From NCBI RefSeq assembly GCF_902493215.1, contig NZ_CABUOL010000012.1, positions 23,922-87,921 of the forward strand: DNA of 64,000 bases. Direction: 5' to 3'. Numbering within the stretch: position 1 is the stretch's first letter; every line of letters begins with the position of its first letter. A program made the translations under genes and the position numbers. Below, one piece after another: positions 55,301 through 64,000 of this stretch. The notes below the pieces were generated by a model that saw only the letters and a program-made list of their open reading frames with translations, was not told the DNA's origin and ran no database searches. Source of the DNA: an uncultured Mediterranea sp. GTDB lineage: Bacteria > Bacteroidota > Bacteroidia > Bacteroidales > Bacteroidaceae.

Positions 55301-56846
55301 CGGAACTGACGAGCAGAAGGAATCCGCCGCAAAGAAGCTGAACGATGCACAGAAAAAGCAACAGAACGCCCAGAACAATGTACAAAAGTCGGCAGACAAG
55401 GCGCGGAGCAACCTCATGTATCTATCAGGGGCTATCAACGAATTAGGAAATAGTTCGGAAGTATCTCTTACGTCTGTAGGAAACCTTATGAGTGGTATTA
55501 TTGATATTGTAGGTAAAGGAGGGGATAAAATCTCTGGAATAATTGGAAGCATATTCTCACTTCTTGACAATATTGGGTCACAAGGGCTGGATGGATTTAT
55601 TGGGAATGTAGTTAAATCTATGGCAAATGCCGCCTATGGTGCATGGGATACTATATTCGGATGGACAGGAATAGATTTTGGAGGAGAAAGCGACCCACAC
55701 CTGCAGGAAGATCTTGAAAGGCTGACCCTCTCCAATCAGGACCTGATAAAATCTCTCGATAATCTGGCCGAGAAAATGGACGAAAGTGCCGTGGCTGATG
55801 CAACAGACATCTATGAGCAACAGAAGAAGAATATAGAGGACCAGATAGCGAACACGCAAGAAATGATGCGACGTTCGGCTGCAGCTTATAGCAATGGCTT
55901 TCTTGGAATTGGAGGTACACACTCCAGCAACAAGAAAATCAATGAAGCAATGTCGGCCGAGGACTGGAAACGGGTCAGCGAAGCGGCCGGTGTGTCTGTA
56001 AAGAGTGCCAGTGACTTTTGGAATCTGACCAGTGAGCAGATGTATAACGTGGCCAATGATGCGACCGACCTATATTCCAAAATCAAACAATATGCCGACG
56101 ATGGATATCAGAACGCTTCTCAATACATGGACGACTACATCGAATATTGGAAGCAACTGGAAGAGTTGGAGAACGCTTACCGCGAAAAGCTGACAGATAC
56201 CTCGTTTGATACCGTCCGGGATGAATTCAAGAACAGCCTACTGGACATGGAATCGGATGCGGAAGACTTTGCCGAAAATTTCGAGAAGATGATGCAGCAG
56301 GCAGTGGTAGAGAGCATGATGTCAGACACTTATGCCAAAAGGTTGAAGGATTGGTATAAGAGCTTTGCAGACTCGATGACGGACGGGACGCTTACCGGAA
56401 CAGAACAAAGCGACCTGAAGTCACAATGGGACCAGATAGTAAGTGATGCCTTGGCTGAGCGTGACGCCATCATGCAGGCTATGGGATGGGACAGTTCTTC
56501 CTCCGAGCAGCAGTCCGCCTCCAGCCGTGGTTTCGGAACAGAAATGACGCACGAAGATGCAGGTGAATTGAGTGGGCGGTTTACTGCCGTATATGAGTCC
56601 AATCTCAGGATAGAGTCTGCCGAACAACAACAGACGGTTGCCATCACCGAACTGCGAGGTTCTATCAGTGCCCTGACGTCCCAAGCGTCAAGTATGTACA
56701 ACATTGCTGACGAGACACGTACCATACTGGCTAATTCCTACTTGGAGCTGCAGCAAATCAGAGAGAATACAGGCGAAATCGTCAAACCCATCAAACAGAT
56801 GCAGGCTGACATCGCCGAAGTGAAACGTAATACATCAAGACTATGA
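52362..56846 (+). CDS. Tape measure protein
   Basis: A 1494-residue protein that sets tail length. It has long helical and coiled-coil regions, the tape-measure core (about 200-380) with AYVVDIRQF-like AVDIRQFAGRGIPIYEELAK, and two membrane-spanning stretches (about 413-440 GLIENYETIGKVLIGLIATY and 470-490 AVATVVAGLAATIWAL), which may insert in the host membrane. The Gln-rich middle repeats ELTQAQEEYNEAMKSG-type sequences. At roughly 1.5 kilo-residues a tail of about 220 nm would be expected from the general 1.5 A per residue rule. Confidence 0.93.
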   Translation: MATLYFKVSSDYDEVIRLRQECEKLEAQLKKMDVNKSPAAARALETQLASTRKQMMGLVTEAAKAGATMEHDFKTKIYNASQSVNDFTQKIIDQKRVVKDVEADVKRLGTAYKTALKRNPATASGLFSEYNSAKKVLDEEKAALFGLTQQQAEARLSVKRLKDEYAAFKEEAGESVEVNEKMSVSLTKVLGVIGGVTALKNFVTELVNVRGQFQQLEIAFTTMLKSKEKSDELMAELVEIAAKTPFDLQGVASSAKQMLAYGSSAENVGNELVMLGNVAAGVGSQLSEIAYLYGTLRTQGRAYAVDIRQFAGRGIPIYEELAKVLGVTKDEVSSLVTAGKVGFKEVEQAFKNMTSASGIYYNLMEEQSKSLTGQISNLGDAWDTMLNEIGKDTQGIASTGISAVKGLIENYETIGKVLIGLIATYGTYRAALMLTTVATSKHTIAEIALTSARVIARKAQMLLNAAMLTNPYVAVATVVAGLAATIWALHDSSTEAEKAQKRLNERQQQAQKEAEEHKRKIDALIESSRDIALTDLQRGQSLAELRKEYPKIFSQYDIESIKLADILKLKQQIAEEDAIRVGEKQKQDFANLENEITYYENLLKSLSGQQGVDGYVKKLKELRAERDILLKERSKGISEQFISSLKEIDISEFDRYISELEKRIKGKGESGKINMRLPIDVKGSLSDEALFEVKDIKTLIDTAKSTKQSRIDANKNQTTYQQDLASAKADWEKAKKGYETLIKDQKATSEQVKKAREEMEAKEKTYKELGGDVDKKKQIKDSSPFPKIEQSFAQDLQKRVDTAEQETAEAVNDMVQTILDGLDAEQEAMYKYLQNYGTFRERQKAITEEYSKKIADAGGADTWQGKLLQKEMEKALSDLDLEKLKQGINWELVFGDLDKVSKESLNKVKQQLKDFKNSEEYKNMAVDQKKVIDEALDNIQTTLIDKGGLLADLPEQLNELAKAQEELTQAQEEYNEAMKSGTDEQKESAAKKLNDAQKKQQNAQNNVQKSADKARSNLMYLSGAINELGNSSEVSLTSVGNLMSGIIDIVGKGGDKISGIIGSIFSLLDNIGSQGLDGFIGNVVKSMANAAYGAWDTIFGWTGIDFGGESDPHLQEDLERLTLSNQDLIKSLDNLAEKMDESAVADATDIYEQQKKNIEDQIANTQEMMRRSAAAYSNGFLGIGGTHSSNKKINEAMSAEDWKRVSEAAGVSVKSASDFWNLTSEQMYNVANDATDLYSKIKQYADDGYQNASQYMDDYIEYWKQLEELENAYREKLTDTSFDTVRDEFKNSLLDMESDAEDFAENFEKMMQQAVVESMMSDTYAKRLKDWYKSFADSMTDGTLTGTEQSDLKSQWDQIVSDALAERDAIMQAMGWDSSSSEQQSASSRGFGTEMTHEDAGELSGRFTAVYESNLRIESAEQQQTVAITELRGSISALTSQASSMYNIADETRTILANSYLELQQIRENTGEIVKPIKQMQADIAEVKRNTSRL

Positions 56847-57265
56847 CAGGAGATTTAATCATCAACGAGAAAGACGCATTCTCAACGTGGGGAGTTCGCA
56901 TGGGAGATGGTTTCCTAGACGCCATCGACGGGTTCAACCAGATGAAAGACTACATTGAGAATGAAAGCCGACTGGAACATGGCAAACGTGTGATAACCGA
57001 TAACGCAAGAGTGGACTCGCGCGAAATCACCCTCCAGTTTACCATTGAAGGAAGTTCGGAAAGCGACTACCGGACAAAGAAGAAAGCCTTTCAGACAGAA
57101 CTAGAGAAGGGCGCTGTAAACATCAAAATTCCCGCTATCGGAAGTGAGGTTTTCAAGCTGGTTTATCTGGGGAAAAGCATCTCTTATGGATTGAGTTTAG
57201 ACAGGTGTTTTGGTAAGGTGTCGAGCAAATTCGAAGAACCAAACCCTACCGACAGAAGCGAATAA
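56843..57265 (+). CDS. Distal-tail (Dit)-like protein
   Basis: A 140-residue protein with a Dit-type N-terminal fold (IINEKDAFSTWGVRMGDGFL, then SREITLQFTIEGSSESDYRT). Dit forms the hub at the tail end between tape measure and tail hub. Its start overlaps the tape measure stop by 4 bases. It is short compared with full Dit proteins, which carry a second domain. Confidence 0.7.
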   Translation: MTGDLIINEKDAFSTWGVRMGDGFLDAIDGFNQMKDYIENESRLEHGKRVITDNARVDSREITLQFTIEGSSESDYRTKKKAFQTELEKGAVNIKIPAIGSEVFKLVYLGKSISYGLSLDRCFGKVSSKFEEPNPTDRSE

Positions 57266-57286
57266 CGAACCTTTTCCATCTTGTTT

Positions 57287-57322
57287 CAAATGGAAGTCCT
57301 GATTATTAGGGCTTCCATTTTC
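57287..57322 (+). terminator. Terminator after the Dit-like gene
   Basis: AAATGGAAG pairs with CTTCCATTT, with TCCT/AGGG continuing inside, followed by a T-rich tract. It separates tail core from tail-tip genes. Confidence 0.75.
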
Positions 57323-57342
57323 TATTTCTGAACTTTGGGGAT

Positions 57343-60273
57343 ATGATTGAAATCAAAGACATATCCGGCCAAGTAAGGTTTTCGCCCCCTATCAACAAGG
57401 GGGCCAAGGGAAAGTTTACACTGATGAAAGAGGACTACATTATCCTTCCTTTCTCGGTACCCTCTCCCATCCCGTTCAAACTGGGCGATTACGTGGATTT
57501 GGCCGGAGTATTGGACGACTCTCTGGGTGGCAAGCTGGCAAAAATCTATGAGATTGTTGACCTTCAGAAGCCCACCTATAACACCTCAACCGGAGGATAT
57601 GACTACGAATTAAGACTGGATGCCTACTACTGGAAGTGGAAGAACAAGATATTCAAATACACACCTGAACAGGCCGGTAGCGAAGCGTCATGGTCGCTTA
57701 CTGCAGCCCTTGACGTGCAGTTAGGCGTGTTCCTCCGTAATCTGAAGGCTTTGGGATATACCTATAAAGGAACAGACTTCACATTCAGCATAGACGATAC
57801 CGTAGAAAACAAGGCCGTAGCAATGACATACGACAACATGAACCTGTTGGATGCCCTGTTTTCTATGGCGGGTGAGGATAAGTGGAACTGCGATTGCTGG
57901 ATAACGGACAACGTGATTCATTTTGGGCGAAATGAGTTCGGGGATGCCGTTAAAATCGAGCGTGGTGTCGAAGCGTCGAGCATCACCCGCAGCGAAAGCC
58001 AGGGCACTTATGCCACCCGCATCTATGCATTCGGCTCAACCAAGAACATACCCACTAACTACCGTCCTACTGATGAGCAGGCAGTAATCAATGGCGTGGT
58101 ACAGAAACGTCTGATGCTTCCGGCTGACACTCCCTATATAGACGCATACGAAGGGATGTCGCAAGAAGAGGCCATCGAGGACGTTGTAGTGTTCGATGAT
58201 GTCTATCCCCGACGGATAGGAACCCTTTCCGATGTCCACACCCGCACTGAAGAAGTGGAGAATGAGGACGGGACAAAAGAGACCGTCACATACTACCGTT
58301 ACAAAGATACCGGATTGGAGTTCAAAGAGGAGTATATCCTCGAAGGACAAGAACTGAAAATCAGATTCCAGTCTGGAAAGCTTAATGGTATGGAGTTCGG
58401 TGTCATCTTCAACCCATCACCCAAGGACGAGACGCGCGGCGAGCAGCTTTGGGAAATTGTGAGGAACGAAGACTATGGCCGTCCCCTACCCGACGACATC
58501 ATCTGTCCAGCAGACGGCGACCAATACATTCTATCCGGATTTGACATCCAACTAGTATCCGACCAATATACCCCTGAAGCCGAACAAGAGCTGAAGGAGA
58601 AAGCGCAGAAGTATGCCGACAAGGTGAAGAAGGACGATGGCACCTACCCTACTACCTTAATGAGCACTTGGGTGCACGAAGACCCGATTTCACGCACATT
58701 CGAGTTTGGCCAACGTATCAATCTCGTTGACGACACCTACTTCGAAAACGGGCGTATCTCCCGTGTTTTGGGTTGGGAAATGAACTTGGATATTCCTTGG
58801 GACGCCCCAGTCTATACCATCGGTGAAAGTATGCCCTACTCACGCATCGGTGAGATTGAAAGTGATGTTGAGTCATTAACTTACAAGGGGCAAACATACT
58901 TTGGGAAAGGCGGAGTATATCTTATCAAAGTAAACGATTCAACTGCTCCAAGTGATAGTAATGCGTTTTCCGCGTTACGGGCGTTAATGATGTTTCTTCG
59001 CAAGGACCAGCCGGATGGTACTAACTATCCTCTAAACATTGGTGAGTTCATCGACAGCATACTTTCCGGTAAGGGCATCGGCCTTTTCCCCGACGGTCGT
59101 GCACAAGTCTCCCGCCTCGAGGTGCGGGAATCTCTCTCTGTGATGGAAATCATCTTCAACCGCCTGTCCGCCATGGAGAGCGACTACAGCTTCAGCGAAA
59201 GTGGCACCGTGGAGAGCGTGACGCTGATGGATGATGGCACCTATACCCTGAAGCTCCGCAAGCGATGGGAGAATGACTTCACCGCCCTTCAGGAAAACGA
59301 TGTCATCTATGGCGTAGTTAACGACCTGGCATCGGGCAGCGGCGAGTATTACACGAGCTGGGCACGTGTGTTGTCGGTAGACACTCCGGCCAACAGCATC
59401 AATGTGGTGCTGTATCCGGACAGCGAGGTGCCCGGTGGGAAAAACTTTCCTCCGGTTGAACTGATGGCACTCACCCGCCGAGGCAACCCTGTAAACGAGG
59501 ACCGCCAGTCATGGTGGTATATCTCAAGCCGTGAGGGATGCATCTGCATGCTTGACGGTGTGACCAAGCCCGTGCTGGAGGAATCGAACTACAGCGTCAT
59601 CGTCGGCAAACTGAAGCAACTGTCCATCTTCGACAACCTGCCCATCAACTACCGACAGAGCTACGTCTACTGCCGGGGCATCGCGGCACAGGACGTGATG
59701 CGCATTGACTACGAGGGTAACCCCATACGGCAAGAAAACCAGCGTGGCTATTGGAGCGCTGAAGAAGCATCCAGCAACCCCTATCAGTCCACGCAGGAGG
59801 TATTCGACAGCGTGTACCACTACGGTTGCAAATGGATGTGCTTGTTGACCGGTACCACGCAGGAACCCCGATACGGCTGTACAGATTGGGCGATGATAGA
59901 GGGTAACCCAACATTCGCCATCGAGATAGAGAGCAGCAACGGCTGGTACTTCGACTACGAGGCCATATCAGTGACCGACGAAGCGGGCCAGCCGGTCGTG
60001 TTCACAACCCTGCAGGTGGTCGGTACTCTGTATAATCAGGACGTGACCGCCGACATACTCGATGCCGATGTGAGCTGGACCCGTGACACGGGCGATGTGA
60101 CGGAAGACAATGCCTGGGCGGTGAAGCGGGCGGATGCCGGCAAGCAGCTGACGCTGACACTCGACGACCTGGGCACCAACTATCAGAGCCGGACAAGCTG
60201 CAAGTTCAAGGCCACGGCCTTGCTGCGTGACGGCAAACAAGTGGAGATAGCAGAGAATTATGTAACATTCTAA
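57343..60273 (+). CDS. Tail hub / tail-tip protein (Tal-like)
   Basis: A 976-residue tail protein. Residues 1-380 resemble the hub domain of tail-associated proteins (IEIKDISGQVRFSPPINKGA at the start, SITRSESQGTYATRIYAFGS). A beta-rich C-terminal half (LRVEVRESLSVMEI-like EVRESLSVMEIIFNRLSAM) probably forms the receptor-proximal tip or baseplate-like arm. The C-terminus carries Ig-like strands (LDDLGTNYQSRTSCKFKATA). No peptidoglycan-hydrolase motif is evident. Confidence 0.8.
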   Translation: MIEIKDISGQVRFSPPINKGAKGKFTLMKEDYIILPFSVPSPIPFKLGDYVDLAGVLDDSLGGKLAKIYEIVDLQKPTYNTSTGGYDYELRLDAYYWKWKNKIFKYTPEQAGSEASWSLTAALDVQLGVFLRNLKALGYTYKGTDFTFSIDDTVENKAVAMTYDNMNLLDALFSMAGEDKWNCDCWITDNVIHFGRNEFGDAVKIERGVEASSITRSESQGTYATRIYAFGSTKNIPTNYRPTDEQAVINGVVQKRLMLPADTPYIDAYEGMSQEEAIEDVVVFDDVYPRRIGTLSDVHTRTEEVENEDGTKETVTYYRYKDTGLEFKEEYILEGQELKIRFQSGKLNGMEFGVIFNPSPKDETRGEQLWEIVRNEDYGRPLPDDIICPADGDQYILSGFDIQLVSDQYTPEAEQELKEKAQKYADKVKKDDGTYPTTLMSTWVHEDPISRTFEFGQRINLVDDTYFENGRISRVLGWEMNLDIPWDAPVYTIGESMPYSRIGEIESDVESLTYKGQTYFGKGGVYLIKVNDSTAPSDSNAFSALRALMMFLRKDQPDGTNYPLNIGEFIDSILSGKGIGLFPDGRAQVSRLEVRESLSVMEIIFNRLSAMESDYSFSESGTVESVTLMDDGTYTLKLRKRWENDFTALQENDVIYGVVNDLASGSGEYYTSWARVLSVDTPANSINVVLYPDSEVPGGKNFPPVELMALTRRGNPVNEDRQSWWYISSREGCICMLDGVTKPVLEESNYSVIVGKLKQLSIFDNLPINYRQSYVYCRGIAAQDVMRIDYEGNPIRQENQRGYWSAEEASSNPYQSTQEVFDSVYHYGCKWMCLLTGTTQEPRYGCTDWAMIEGNPTFAIEIESSNGWYFDYEAISVTDEAGQPVVFTTLQVVGTLYNQDVTADILDADVSWTRDTGDVTEDNAWAVKRADAGKQLTLTLDDLGTNYQSRTSCKFKATALLRDGKQVEIAENYVTF

Positions 60274-60283
60274 CTGATACAAT

Positions 60284-61459
60284 ATGGACATAGCAAAGAA
60301 ACAACGGAAAATCGAGGTGAACTACAAGCCCCTGAAGACCTCCGCCAGCATGGAAGTGGTCGGCAGCGTGGCCGACCGGCAGTTCTACAACGCCGTCACA
60401 GGAGAGTTCGCCCCCGACTATACACTGACACCGCTGACTCTCTTCCCGAGGTGTACGGCGACCGACCCGGACAATTACACCAAGTCAGGTACCATCAATT
60501 CGGCACTGACGAACATCCGATGGTATGAGAATCTGCGCGGTACCCGAAAGGAAATCACCAGCGGCAACACGGACTACACCATCGTCACCAGCGGCGACAA
60601 CAAGGGGCAGATATCGGTCAAGAAGAACTCATCGGTACTGACACCCATCACGCTGGAGTTCTCGGCCGATTACGAAGACACGCGGACCAAGCAGGTATTC
60701 CAGTACAAGCTGACGACCGTCATCATCGTGTCGGATGCCACCAACGCGCAGCCTGTGCTGATGCTTGACTCTGCGGCGACGGTAGATTGGAATCCTGTAC
60801 GTGACGTGCTCCAACAGACCATCACAGCCAAGCTGATGGCCGGAGACGCTGATGTGACAGCCAAAGCTGGCACCACCTTCTTCTGGTACCGGAAGCTCGA
60901 CAACGGTAATCTGGAGCAGATTACCGTTGACGGCAATGGTGACAATGACTGGGAGGTGGTCTCAGTGAACAAGAATGTGCTGGTCATCGACCGTGACTTC
61001 ATCGGAGAACTGCAGACCTATGTATGCCGGGCGCACTATAACAGCGGCGGTACCCAGTCATCCGCTCCGGTGGAAGCAGACCCGACAGCCACGACTACCA
61101 TCCGGCGGCGTATCCCCAAGGTTGAATGTGACTGGAAAGGTGTCACCTGCGGAGTACCTGGCGGCACGATGTACATCCTGCCCATCGGCTTCATCCGTGA
61201 CAGTGTGGGCGTGATACACAATCCAGAAGAGTGGTTCAAGTTCGTATGGTACACCAAGGCGGCCGGAGCGGCATCGTTCACCCGTGCGGCCATCGGCATC
61301 CAGCCGAAGGTGCCATTCGCCGACGGCATGATGCTCGAGCTTCGTGTCGAGGACAAAGGTCCGCAGGCACTGGTGGTGGACGACAACGATACAAATGTTT
61401 TTATCACAATGGACGACGATACACCGCTCTACCAGCGCATGTATGAAGAGACTTATTAA
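60284..61459 (+). CDS. Tail accessory protein with Ig-like repeats
   Basis: A 391-residue, beta-strand-rich protein. Repeated segments resembling Ig/BIG-type domains (VIIVSDATNAQPVLMLDSAA, then TTFFWYRKLDNGNLEQITVD) occur along its length, and a similar WYK/Y pattern is present in the 61771 gene. Probably a tail-tip or adhesion component. Confidence 0.65.
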   Translation: MDIAKKQRKIEVNYKPLKTSASMEVVGSVADRQFYNAVTGEFAPDYTLTPLTLFPRCTATDPDNYTKSGTINSALTNIRWYENLRGTRKEITSGNTDYTIVTSGDNKGQISVKKNSSVLTPITLEFSADYEDTRTKQVFQYKLTTVIIVSDATNAQPVLMLDSAATVDWNPVRDVLQQTITAKLMAGDADVTAKAGTTFFWYRKLDNGNLEQITVDGNGDNDWEVVSVNKNVLVIDRDFIGELQTYVCRAHYNSGGTQSSAPVEADPTATTTIRRRIPKVECDWKGVTCGVPGGTMYILPIGFIRDSVGVIHNPEEWFKFVWYTKAAGAASFTRAAIGIQPKVPFADGMMLELRVEDKGPQALVVDDNDTNVFITMDDDTPLYQRMYEETY

Positions 61460-61477
61460 TCAAGAAAGGAGGCAATA

Positions 61478-61774
61478 ATGGCATTCTATGTGAAGGCGAC
61501 AAAAGAAGTGGCCGATTATCTCGGCGTGACAGATATCCGCAACAAGACAGCTGACGGAAACGTACTGCTGTGGCAGGCGGATTTGAACAGAATACCCGGT
61601 GACACTATCTTCGACCGTGCCCAGACGGTTGGAGGCGTATGCCTGCAACCTGTCCAGGCCAAGGCGGAGATCGACGGTACCGACACACCGGCAGAAGTCT
61701 ATACGCCGGAGCAGTACAAACAAGCAACAGAGCTGTTACCGAACGTTGAAGAGGAGGAAGGAGGTGACGTATGA
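61478..61774 (+). CDS. Small tail-associated protein
   Basis: A 98-residue protein (MAFYVKATKEVADYLGVTDI at its start) placed between two Ig-like tail genes with a strong AAAGGAGG upstream. The acidic C-terminus (EEEEGGDV) overlaps the next start. Role unknown; perhaps an assembly factor for the flanking fibres. Confidence 0.6.
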   Translation: MAFYVKATKEVADYLGVTDIRNKTADGNVLLWQADLNRIPGDTIFDRAQTVGGVCLQPVQAKAEIDGTDTPAEVYTPEQYKQATELLPNVEEEEGGDV

Positions 61775-62823
61775 GTCTGGCAACCGCAGTCGGTCAGGTC
61801 ATCTTCTCACAAAAAAGTGGCGTCTACATGCCGGCCATCATGTGCGACAAGGGCGACCTGTACCAAGAATACAACGGCGACAGCAGCAACCCGGTGGACA
61901 TATCACCAGACTTCACTACCCTGCTTCCGGTTCTGTCCTTCGTGCTGACCTCGAGCCGTGTGGCCGAAGGGCTGGTGGTGCCCTCGTCGATGAAATGGTA
62001 CTTTAACGACACAGAGCTGACATTCGGCAGTGACAAGGTGTCGACCAACAGCTTCAGCGGAGAGAGCGGCCACTTCGAGTTCATCAGCTATCAGGCGGGC
62101 GTGCAGAACTACTATGCGCTGCGCATCAAGAAGAATCTTGTCAAGGCAGCCGGAGCAGCTCCATGTACCATCAAGGGAGAGGCGACCGTGGCTGTCGGCA
62201 ACACGTCCGACAAGATACAGTTTGTCTACACCATCCCCATCACCTACGGTGTTGGCAACTCCAAGCGGGTGACCATCATGTCGGGTGACAACAAGTACTT
62301 CACCCTGACGACACAGGGCGACAGCTGTAAGTTGAAGGCGGTGGCCCGTGTCGGTTCGGATGAAATCACTTCCGGCTTGACCTACAAATGGTACAAGCTG
62401 GCCAACGGTGCCTGGAGTGTTATCAGCGGGCAGACCGGGCAGACGCTGACGGTCACGACGGACATGGTGGACACTTCGGGCCAGTTCAAGGCCGAAGTCT
62501 ATCAAAGCGGGGTGATGATCGGCATGGACGTGCAGACGGTGATGGACGTATCCGACCCGCTGGACATCATTCTCAATCCGGTACCGGAGGACGAAACGAT
62601 CCAAGACGAAGGCGATACGGTAGTCTATACACCCATCCTTGTGAAACGTGGCAGCACGACCAAATACAAGGACATGCGCTTCTATTTCACATTCATGGAC
62701 TCGGCAGGCGTGGTGCTCAATCCATCTACGGCCAACACAGCTGCCGCCAGCGGAACCTGCACGTATGCCATGTGTGACCAGGCGGGAGGTAATGTATCGG
62801 TTGTAATCACGACGGAGGAATAG
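61771..62823 (+). CDS. Tail accessory protein with Ig-like domains
   Basis: A 350-residue beta-rich protein. An Ig-like module is suggested by LTYKWYKLANGAWSVISGQT and the strands around it, resembling the YRKLDNG segment of the 60284 gene. Likely part of the tail tip or an adhesion surface. It overlaps the preceding stop by 4 bases. Confidence 0.65.
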   Translation: MSLATAVGQVIFSQKSGVYMPAIMCDKGDLYQEYNGDSSNPVDISPDFTTLLPVLSFVLTSSRVAEGLVVPSSMKWYFNDTELTFGSDKVSTNSFSGESGHFEFISYQAGVQNYYALRIKKNLVKAAGAAPCTIKGEATVAVGNTSDKIQFVYTIPITYGVGNSKRVTIMSGDNKYFTLTTQGDSCKLKAVARVGSDEITSGLTYKWYKLANGAWSVISGQTGQTLTVTTDMVDTSGQFKAEVYQSGVMIGMDVQTVMDVSDPLDIILNPVPEDETIQDEGDTVVYTPILVKRGSTTKYKDMRFYFTFMDSAGVVLNPSTANTAAASGTCTYAMCDQAGGNVSVVITTEE

Positions 62824-62825
62824 CT

Positions 62826-63635
62826 ATGACACTGGCATCGAGAACATCCGAAGTCAGGTTTGTACAGAAGGGCCCTCAGGGTAACAAGGGTGCCAAACTT
62901 CGTATCACAGACTGGGCCGTCGGACAGCAATGTCTGGAGGGAAAGGAAGGTGAAGAGTGGTATGATGTGAAAGTGTACAACTCCAAGTTGTATCTGTGCA
63001 TCAAGTCACACACGTCATCTACGGCCAACAACCCACAAACTTCGGTTGCCAATAATCTCGGTTACTGGGCCCTGGCAACAGACTGGCAATTCGTAGCTAC
63101 CAAGCTGCTGTTGGCAGAGAAAATCAAAGCAGACCAGATTGATGCCGACGGCATTACGGCCAAGGATGTTAACATCACCGGAACCATCAATGCTGACGAC
63201 GGTTACTTTCGAGGGACGATTGAAACTGCTGCAAGCGGGAAGCGAATTATTATCAGTCCGGAGACTAACAGCTTCAGGATGATAGACGCAAACGGCAAGC
63301 AGCTTGTCACTATTAACTTCTCAAGCATTGAAGGTTACGATGTAGGACTAATTCGTATGGATGCTTATCAAGGCGGACAGATAACCTATTCAACAGATGT
63401 ATCGCCGACTCATGTGAGTATTAGCGGTCCACTTGGAGCAACTATGATAACTAGCCAAACATTATTAGCTCAAGACGCATCCGCCAAAAACAATGTGGAG
63501 ATTAGTTCTAAAGCGATTTCAATAAAGTTCGAGAACTCCCAATATTCCGGCGTAGACGGTGAATATAATATAGCCGTAGGAGGCTATTCACGGACATTGA
63601 AGTTTGTGCACGGAGTTCTTGTTTCGGTTAAATAG
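62826..63635 (+). CDS. Tail fibre protein
   Basis: A 269-residue fibre-like protein. A short collagen-like stretch (GPQGNKGAKL) is near the N-terminus. A chaperone- or trimer-like repeat (KADQIDADGITAKDVNITGT) occupies the middle, and the C-terminal part is beta-rich. It fits a host-recognition fibre attached to the tail tip. Codon composition changes to AT-richer in the last third, as in exchangeable receptor-binding tips. Confidence 0.7.
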   Translation: MTLASRTSEVRFVQKGPQGNKGAKLRITDWAVGQQCLEGKEGEEWYDVKVYNSKLYLCIKSHTSSTANNPQTSVANNLGYWALATDWQFVATKLLLAEKIKADQIDADGITAKDVNITGTINADDGYFRGTIETAASGKRIIISPETNSFRMIDANGKQLVTINFSSIEGYDVGLIRMDAYQGGQITYSTDVSPTHVSISGPLGATMITSQTLLAQDASAKNNVEISSKAISIKFENSQYSGVDGEYNIAVGGYSRTLKFVHGVLVSVK

Positions 63636-63642
63636 TAATGAT

Positions 63643-63927
63643 ATGAAAACAATCAATTTTCAAAAAATGAAAATCTATTCAGGTATCGCCAAGCGAACCT
63701 GTGTAGTCAAGGACATGCGTGAAGATTTCGCGGATGTCCTGTGCAGCAAGGCTGCTGGTGTGGCAGCGTTGGTTCTTGCTCAGAAGATTTATAAATCTGA
63801 TGAGGATACAGAATATGACGATAGAGAAGTTGCACTTATGAAGGCTGTTGCCATGACTTGCACACCAGACTTCATGGTCTCTTTCTTTACCGCGATTGGA
63901 GAAGAACTTAATCTTGACAACATTTAA
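63643..63927 (+). CDS. Small protein after the tail fibre, unknown function
   Basis: A 94-residue protein from ATG 63643 (MKTINFQKMKIYSGIAKRTC), with helical C-terminal half (TPDFMVSFFTAIGEELNLDN). No family is recognised; genes here may be fibre assembly or lysis-related. Confidence 0.6.
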   Translation: MKTINFQKMKIYSGIAKRTCVVKDMREDFADVLCSKAAGVAALVLAQKIYKSDEDTEYDDREVALMKAVAMTCTPDFMVSFFTAIGEELNLDNI

Positions 63928-63938
63928 AAATTAGAATT

Positions 63939-64000
63939 ATGATACAAAAAAAGAAATTCAGTGACGCCATTGCAGCTAATATTTCAGTTTGGGAGGAACT
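63939..64000 (+). CDS. 5' end of the next late gene (partial)
   Basis: An open frame from ATG 63939 (MIQKKKFSDAIAANISVWEE) runs off the window edge. Too short for a functional call. Confidence 0.5.
   Translation, partial: MIQKKKFSDAIAANISVWEE

Larger units (their letters stand above)
18544..64000. mobile_element. Siphovirus-like prophage, left boundary to window edge (incomplete)
   Basis: From the truncated tRNA-Pro onward all recognisable genes are phage-like: repressor, recombination and replication genes, methyltransferase, terminase, portal, capsid, tail tube, tape measure and tail tip. Long flexible-tail genes without contractile sheath genes suggest siphovirus morphology. No integrase, lysis module or right attachment site appears before base 64000, so the element is at least 45 kb and continues outside. 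Confidence 0.93.

Overview
The window comes from a Bacteroides-like member of the Bacteroidales. Three things point there: the recurrent -33 TTTG / -7 TAnnTTTG promoters, the cobalamin-riboswitch-controlled TonB receptor paired with a DUF4374-type lipoprotein, and close similarity of the phage genes to Bacteroides phage families. Two regions are joined: about 18.5 kb of chromosome (1-18500) and at least 45 kb of an integrated siphovirus-like prophage (about 18545 to beyond 64000).

Chromosome: the end of a 5-hydroxyisourate hydrolase gene (1-147); a cobalamin riboswitch (about 214-412) upstream of a BtuB-like receptor and its lipoprotein; an array of four helically phased palindromes (4377-4468); a hexapeptide-repeat acetyltransferase; then four consecutive two-domain fusion genes (5272-11709) that together encode eight corrin-ring steps (CbiH-CbiC, CbiE-CbiT, CbiG-CbiF, CbiJ-CbiD). 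A bidirectional terminator separates these from a leftward tripartite RND efflux operon (11835-17332), with a divergent AraC-family regulator (17531-18421). The chromosomal part ends in the 3' half of a tRNA-Pro gene (18501-18543), which is best read as the left attachment site of the prophage.

Prophage: a leftward lysogeny operon (S24/LexA-like repressor, an EVE/PUA-like plus PD-(D/E)XK nuclease fusion, a secreted protein) is divergent from the rightward early genes, with repressor operators in the shared promoter region. The early region holds a roughly 0.5-kb hairpin-rich non-coding segment (22128-22614), tRNA-like elements with oversized anticodon loops, an ERF annealase / YqaJ-like exonuclease / DUF3127 SSB recombination module, NinB- and NinG-like proteins, an SF2 helicase invaded by an HNH homing cassette, a replication protein, a cytosine methyltransferase and many small accessory genes. 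Two HicAB toxin-antitoxin cassettes, an XRE-ASCH regulatory pair and a tRNA-like gene follow. Before the terminase lies an IbrA/IbrB-like pair (PAPS-reductase-like and ParB-like) interleaved with three small basic ORFs that lack ordinary start codons.

The late region is classical in order: small and large terminase, portal, scaffold, head fibre, major capsid protein, head-tail connectors, tail tube, tail chaperones with a likely -1 frameshift, tape measure, Dit-like and tail-hub proteins, Ig-like accessory tail proteins and a tail-fibre protein. No integrase, lysis genes or right attachment site are present, so the prophage continues past the right edge.
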